Assembly: GCA_946479665.1 (NCBI GenBank)
Contig: CAMLGO010000007.1
Location: 1 to 16,854 of the forward strand
DNA: 16,854 bases
Direction: 5' to 3'
From: an uncultured Candidatus Saccharibacteria bacterium
GTDB taxonomy: Bacteria > Patescibacteria > Saccharimonadia > Saccharimonadales > UBA6022
Shown here: piece by piece, positions 14,434-16,854 of the stretch
How the letters are laid out: every line of letters begins with the position of its first letter
Position numbering within the stretch: position 1 is the first letter of the stretch
The notes under the pieces: model-generated
Databases searched by the model: none
What the model was told of the DNA's origin: nothing
Seen by the model: only the letters and a program-made list of their open reading frames with translations
Position numbers and translations under genes: made by a program

Positions 14434-14778
14434 ATGAGTTTAAAGGATTTCCAAAAGCAAGCAATGAGACAGCGCGCCAATATGCAAGCAACTGAGCATG
14501 AGATTCGGAAAGCGACGATCAACGCGGAGGAGTACGCAAAGCATGGTGACATGAAGGGTGCTGAGCGTGAACAAGATAGAATTCGCCAACTTACCGAAGA
14601 GATGATTGGTTTTGAGAATGGTGCTATTCTCGCCGAAAGACTTGTCCATGAGCATAGAGAGAAGATCAAGGATCTTGAGGCGCGCGAAAAGGCAATAAAA
14701 GCCGAATATGAACAGAAAATGAATGCGCTTGAGCGTGAAAGAAGTGAGACGATTGGCGGTATGACAAATATGTATTAG
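14434..14778 (+). CDS. Small coiled-coil protein of unknown function
   Basis: A 114-residue soluble protein, almost all charged helix: rich in Glu, Lys, Arg, Ala and Met, with two long predicted coiled-coil segments (about residues 5-55 and 58-108), the second with heptad-like ERLVHEHREKIKDLEAREKA. No cysteine, no membrane segment and no recognised domain. The start is clear (GGGAGG, seven bases before the ATG). The last residues (GGMTNMY) are the only non-helical part. It resembles small PspA-like or cytoskeletal coiled coils only in general character, so no function is assigned. It lies between the HNH gene and nusA with its own promoter; no terminator follows within the 28 nt before the nusA promoter. 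Confidence 0.8.
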   Translation: MSLKDFQKQAMRQRANMQATEHEIRKATINAEEYAKHGDMKGAEREQDRIRQLTEEMIGFENGAILAERLVHEHREKIKDLEAREKAIKAEYEQKMNALERERSETIGGMTNMY

Positions 14779-14802
14779 CCCTTGCATCCAAAATGACATA
14801 GG

Positions 14803-14811
14803 TGCTATACT
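14803..14811 (+). promoter_or_regulatory. Extended -10 promoter of nusA with overlapping inverted repeat
   Basis: TGCTATACT: TGn extension and -10 hexamer at 14806-14811; a weak -35 (TTGCAT, 14782-14787) lies 18 bp upstream. An inverted repeat TACTAC-GT-GTAGTA (14808-14821) overlaps the -10 and the expected start site near 14818, so it could be an operator; no matching regulator is known here. Confidence 0.62.
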
Positions 14812-14825
14812 ACGTGTAGTACATT

Positions 14826-14849
14826 TCCGGCCGGCAGGTCGGATTTTTT
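14826..14849 (+). terminator. Terminator-like hairpin in the nusA leader (candidate attenuator)
   Basis: A 7-bp stem TCCGGCC (14826-14832) with GGTCGGA (14837-14843), one G-U wobble, loop GGCA, followed at once by six T (14844-14849). It lies between the nusA promoter and its Shine-Dalgarno (AAGGAG, 14857-14862). NusA stimulates pausing and intrinsic termination, so premature termination here could provide negative feedback. The hairpin is seen; the feedback is inferred. Confidence 0.6.
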
Positions 14850-14871
14850 CATAGAAAAGGAGAAATATATT

Positions 14872-16014
14872 ATGGAAGATATTAACGTAAAACAACTGAC
14901 TCTTGCAGTACGCACTATTGCCGAAGAGAAAAACTTGCCCGAAGAAGTAGTAATGTCTGTCATTGAACAGGCGATTGCAGCTGCATGGCGTCGTGACAAC
15001 GGTGAGCGTGATCAAGAGGTTCGTGCTGAGCTCAATACGGTTGACGGTACGGCGAACGTATTCGTTTCACGTGAGATTGTCGAAGAAGTCGGTAGCGATG
15101 CTGTTGAGATTAGTCTCGAGGATGCCAAAAAAGTAAAAGCTGACGCTGAACTTGGCGGTGTTGTCGAAGAAAAGCACGAAGTTACAAGCTTTGGCCGCGT
15201 CGCGGCTCAGACTGCAAAGCAGGTTGTTTTACAGCGCCTTCGTGAAGCCGAGCGTGAAGTCGTCCTCGAAGAATACGAAGACAAGATCGGTACTGTCGTA
15301 AACGGCATCGTACAGCGCGTTGAACCACGTGTTATCCGCGTTGAACTTGGTAAAGCAAACGGTATCATCCCTCAAAGCGAGCAGATCCAAGGTGAGTATT
15401 ACAGCCCAGGTTCACGTATTAAGGTATTCATTAAGGACATTGAGCGTGGCAATCGTGGTCCGCAGCTTATCTTGAGTCGTGGTAATGAGCAGTTCGTTGA
15501 GTATCTTTTCCGCCAAGAGGTTCCAGAAATGGAGACTGGTGCTGTTGAGATCAAGGCAATCGCTCGCGAAGCTGGCCGTCGTACAAAACTTGCTGTTATC
15601 AGCACCGTTCCTGGTGTTGACCCAGTTGGTACATTTGTCGGTGGTCACGGTACTCGCGTTCAGACAGTTATGAACGAAATTGGTGATCAGGAAAAGATCG
15701 ACATCATTACATTTGACGAAAATAAAGAGCAATTTATCCGTAATGCTCTTAGTCCGGCTGAGGTTGTTCGCGTTGAGATCAACGAAGAAGCTAAGCGAGC
15801 TAAAGTATTCGTCAGTGAAGATCAGCAGTCGATCGCTATCGGTCGTGCTGGCCAGAACGTTCGTCTCGCAAGCCGCCTTACTGGCTACGAGCTCGATATT
15901 GAGACTGCGACGCCTGCCCAGACTGCGGTCGAGAAGCCGACTGAGCCAAAAGCACCACGTAAGAATATCGAAGATAGTCTTTTGAGCGCTGTTGAAGAAT
16001 CGACCGAGGAGTAA
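14872..16014 (+). CDS. nusA: Transcription termination/antitermination protein NusA
   Basis: A 380-residue NusA, which binds RNA polymerase and nascent RNA to control pausing, termination and rRNA antitermination. Order: N-terminal polymerase-binding domain (1-130, ending TAKQVVLQRLREAEREV), S1 domain (about 137-205), KH1 (about 215-290, VPGVDPVGTFVGGHGTRVQTV, with GGHG where many relatives have GxRG) and KH2 (about 300-345, IGRAGQNVRLASRLTGYELDI). The acidic repeats of E. coli NusA are absent, as in Gram-positive proteins of ~370 residues; a short charged tail (346-380) remains. The start is set by AAGGAG nine bases before the ATG. It stands alone: rimP is not upstream, and a strong terminator replaces the usual downstream ylxR/infB. 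Confidence 0.97.
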   Translation: MEDINVKQLTLAVRTIAEEKNLPEEVVMSVIEQAIAAAWRRDNGERDQEVRAELNTVDGTANVFVSREIVEEVGSDAVEISLEDAKKVKADAELGGVVEEKHEVTSFGRVAAQTAKQVVLQRLREAEREVVLEEYEDKIGTVVNGIVQRVEPRVIRVELGKANGIIPQSEQIQGEYYSPGSRIKVFIKDIERGNRGPQLILSRGNEQFVEYLFRQEVPEMETGAVEIKAIAREAGRRTKLAVISTVPGVDPVGTFVGGHGTRVQTVMNEIGDQEKIDIITFDENKEQFIRNALSPAEVVRVEINEEAKRAKVFVSEDQQSIAIGRAGQNVRLASRLTGYELDIETATPAQTAVEKPTEPKAPRKNIEDSLLSAVEESTEE

Positions 16015-16033
16015 AGTCCTTTGGACTAAACTA

Positions 16034-16060
16034 AAAACCCCGCCATCTTGGCGGGGTTTT
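16034..16060 (+). terminator. Two-way intrinsic terminator between nusA and the small basic gene
   Basis: An 11-bp stem, AAAACCCCGCC (16034-16044) with GGCGGGGTTTT (16050-16060), loop ATCTT. T-runs follow on both strands, so it can end nusA and the convergent 26-residue gene, whose stop is 3 nt away. A small hairpin AGTCC-TTT-GGACT (16015-16027) directly follows the nusA stop. Confidence 0.93.
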
Positions 16061-16063
16061 ATT

Positions 16064-16144
16064 TTATAGAGAAGTTGCTACTTTTGGTTTCTTGTCCTTT
16101 TTTAACTTCTTCTTTTCCTTGTGCTGACCGGTGCCTTTAGCCAT
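16064..16144 (-). CDS. 26-residue lysine-rich small protein
   Basis: A short ORF starting MAKGTGQHKEKKKLKKDKKP and ending VATSL; 10 of 26 residues are lysine. Support for it being real: an ATG with a clear Shine-Dalgarno-like AAAGGA (16152-16157) about seven bases upstream, a stop placed immediately beside a two-way terminator, and a possible -10 (TATATT on the minus strand, 16163-16168). Short MAKG...KKxKKDKKP-type proteins occur in diverse bacteria as unnamed hypotheticals; I cannot name a family. The strong positive charge suggests nucleic acid or ribosome binding, which is inference. It is convergent with nusA and divergent from the unknown gene downstream. Confidence 0.68.
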   Translation of the reverse strand: MAKGTGQHKEKKKLKKDKKPKVATSL

Positions 16145-16266
16145 AGGTATGTCCTTTCTCGTAATATAGGTATTTTTCTCGACGAGGGTAAATGATTAAC
16201 GCTTCATGATGACGCAGGTCACTCCTTGTGAGTTTATTATATCACCCCGCCGCAACTATTAGAGAT
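16145..16266. other. Divergent intergenic region with imperfect palindrome
   Basis: The 122 bp between the lysine-rich gene and the rightward unknown gene. It contains the ribosome site and possible -10 of the leftward gene, an imperfect 15-bp palindrome GCtTCATgATGAcGC (16201-16215) near the middle, and an AT-rich TATTAT (16235-16240) that may be a -10 for the rightward gene. No -35 or terminator is convincing. Confidence 0.35.
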
Positions 16267-16854
16267 ATGGCGGATATGCTTGCTTTTATGGGTGTATCGT
16301 TGCATCATTTAACAATGAATGAGCAAGAACCTCAGCTTCCATCTCCTAAGCCTGCGTACGTCGACGTACTTAAGGAGCTTCAGTGTGGGGACTTTTTCGA
16401 TGCTGTATCACAGGTCGAAGCGTATGTAGATCAGGCGAATGATGCTGCGGCCAAGGCTGAGCATATTGAGGTGCTCGAAGAACTGTTTGGAATCGAATAC
16501 CAAGACGGGATGTGCACTGTACTCGCCAGTTCGTATCAGCGACAAGAAGACGGTTATTTAACAGTTCGATCAAGCTTTTTCCATGCGGCAGGTGTGGTAT
16601 ACGAAGGTATCGTCATTGAAGCGATTGATGATGAAGAGAGAATACTCATTAAATATCACGAATATGAAACCGATACGGAGCATTTCGTTCTGCCCGACTC
16701 GTTACTGCAGCTGGAAATTAGTGAGACTGCCACGGAGGGCATCATAGATATTCTTCGACAGCAGCTGAGTGACTTTAAAAGACTAGTGTCGAGTGATACC
16801 TTCTTGTCGATGTCTTACGAGCAACAACAAGAGGCCTTGCAACAGAAGTTCTCG
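16267..16854 (+). CDS. Unknown acidic protein, 3' end outside the window
   Basis: An open frame of 196 codons with no stop before the window ends. From the ATG at 16267 the protein begins MADMLAFMGVSLHHLTMNEQ. It is acidic, rich in Glu, Asp and Gln, with no membrane segment or signal peptide. Two helical stretches (PAYVDVLKELQCGDFFDAVSQ, and a later DILRQQLSDFKRLVSS) flank a central part that looks beta-rich (SFFHAAGVVYEGIVIEAI, then ERILIKYHEYETDTEHFVLP). Other in-frame Met codons occur at residues 4, 8 and 17, and the ribosome site before 16267 is weak (AGAG), so the exact start is uncertain. I do not recognise a family. The leftward ORF inside it (16370-16573) is a shadow. Confidence 0.72.
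   Translation, partial: MADMLAFMGVSLHHLTMNEQEPQLPSPKPAYVDVLKELQCGDFFDAVSQVEAYVDQANDAAAKAEHIEVLEELFGIEYQDGMCTVLASSYQRQEDGYLTVRSSFFHAAGVVYEGIVIEAIDDEERILIKYHEYETDTEHFVLPDSLLQLEISETATEGIIDILRQQLSDFKRLVSSDTFLSMSYEQQQEALQQKFS

Noticed and set aside
16370..16573. 67-codon minus-strand ORF near the right edge
   Set aside because: It is antisense to a longer open frame with better coding character and has no ribosome site.
1..16854. CRISPR array, insertion sequence, prophage or defence genes
   Set aside because: No regularly spaced direct repeats, transposase or integrase motifs, terminal inverted repeats or phage structural genes were seen on either strand.
1..16854. Alternative genetic code (UGA as Trp or Gly)
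   Set aside because: Conserved Trp and Gly positions use normal codons, no coding region needs in-frame TGA, and the HNH gene ends at TGA exactly at the expected domain end.

Overview
The window is a dense, mostly housekeeping stretch of a small bacterial genome. Protein style points to Candidatus Saccharibacteria (TM7) or a close Patescibacteria relative. Supporting signs are the block of tiny GlsB-, YtxH- and DUF5665-type membrane proteins, a solitary nusA, a secreted HNH nuclease and a type IV pilus ATPase beside translation and replication genes. This placement is inferred from gene content, not from a phylogeny. TGA is used as an ordinary stop (end of the HNH gene), so there is no UGA recoding as in Gracilibacteria.

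Layout. 1-2264 (+): the 3' part of gatB, then a Nudix hydrolase and galU, tightly packed; the Nudix stop and galU start share one base. 2298-3459 (+): four small membrane-protein genes (GlsB/YeaQ-like, an unnamed single-pass protein, YtxH-like, DUF5665-like) with two hairpins before the last. 3518-7249 (+): dnaE, with an intact PHP metal site. 7251-7739 (-): a TrmH/SpoU-type RNA methyltransferase ending 1 nt from dnaE. 7795-9417 (+): a PilB/GspE-type ATPase lacking the usual zinc cysteines. 9597-10028 (+): rplS with a structured leader and a terminator. 10093-11094 (+): an RNase HII-YraN fusion whose end overlaps the convergent M1 aminopeptidase at 11080-13605 (-). 13675-14388 (+): a membrane-anchored or secreted HNH nuclease. 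14434-14778 (+): a small coiled-coil protein. 14872-16014 (+): nusA behind a leader carrying a terminator-like hairpin, followed by a strong two-way terminator. 16064-16144 (-): a 26-residue lysine-rich protein. 16267-16854 (+): an unknown acidic protein running off the window.

The genes are informational (GatB, DnaE, L19, RNase HII, NusA, rRNA/tRNA methyltransferase), with envelope and surface functions between them (GalU, small membrane proteins, pilus motor, secreted nuclease, peptidase). The nuclease, peptidase and pilus motor would suit a host-associated scavenger that takes up polymers, but that link is inference.

The most interesting signal is regulatory. Seven genes have a TGn-extended -10 box close upstream. 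For trmH, pilB, rnhB and pepN (and possibly the HNH gene) that box ends only 6-8 nt before the start codon, with no usable Shine-Dalgarno site, which predicts leaderless mRNAs. rplS and nusA instead have real leaders with folded RNA and a Shine-Dalgarno site. I see no CRISPR array, insertion sequence, prophage, tRNA or defence island.
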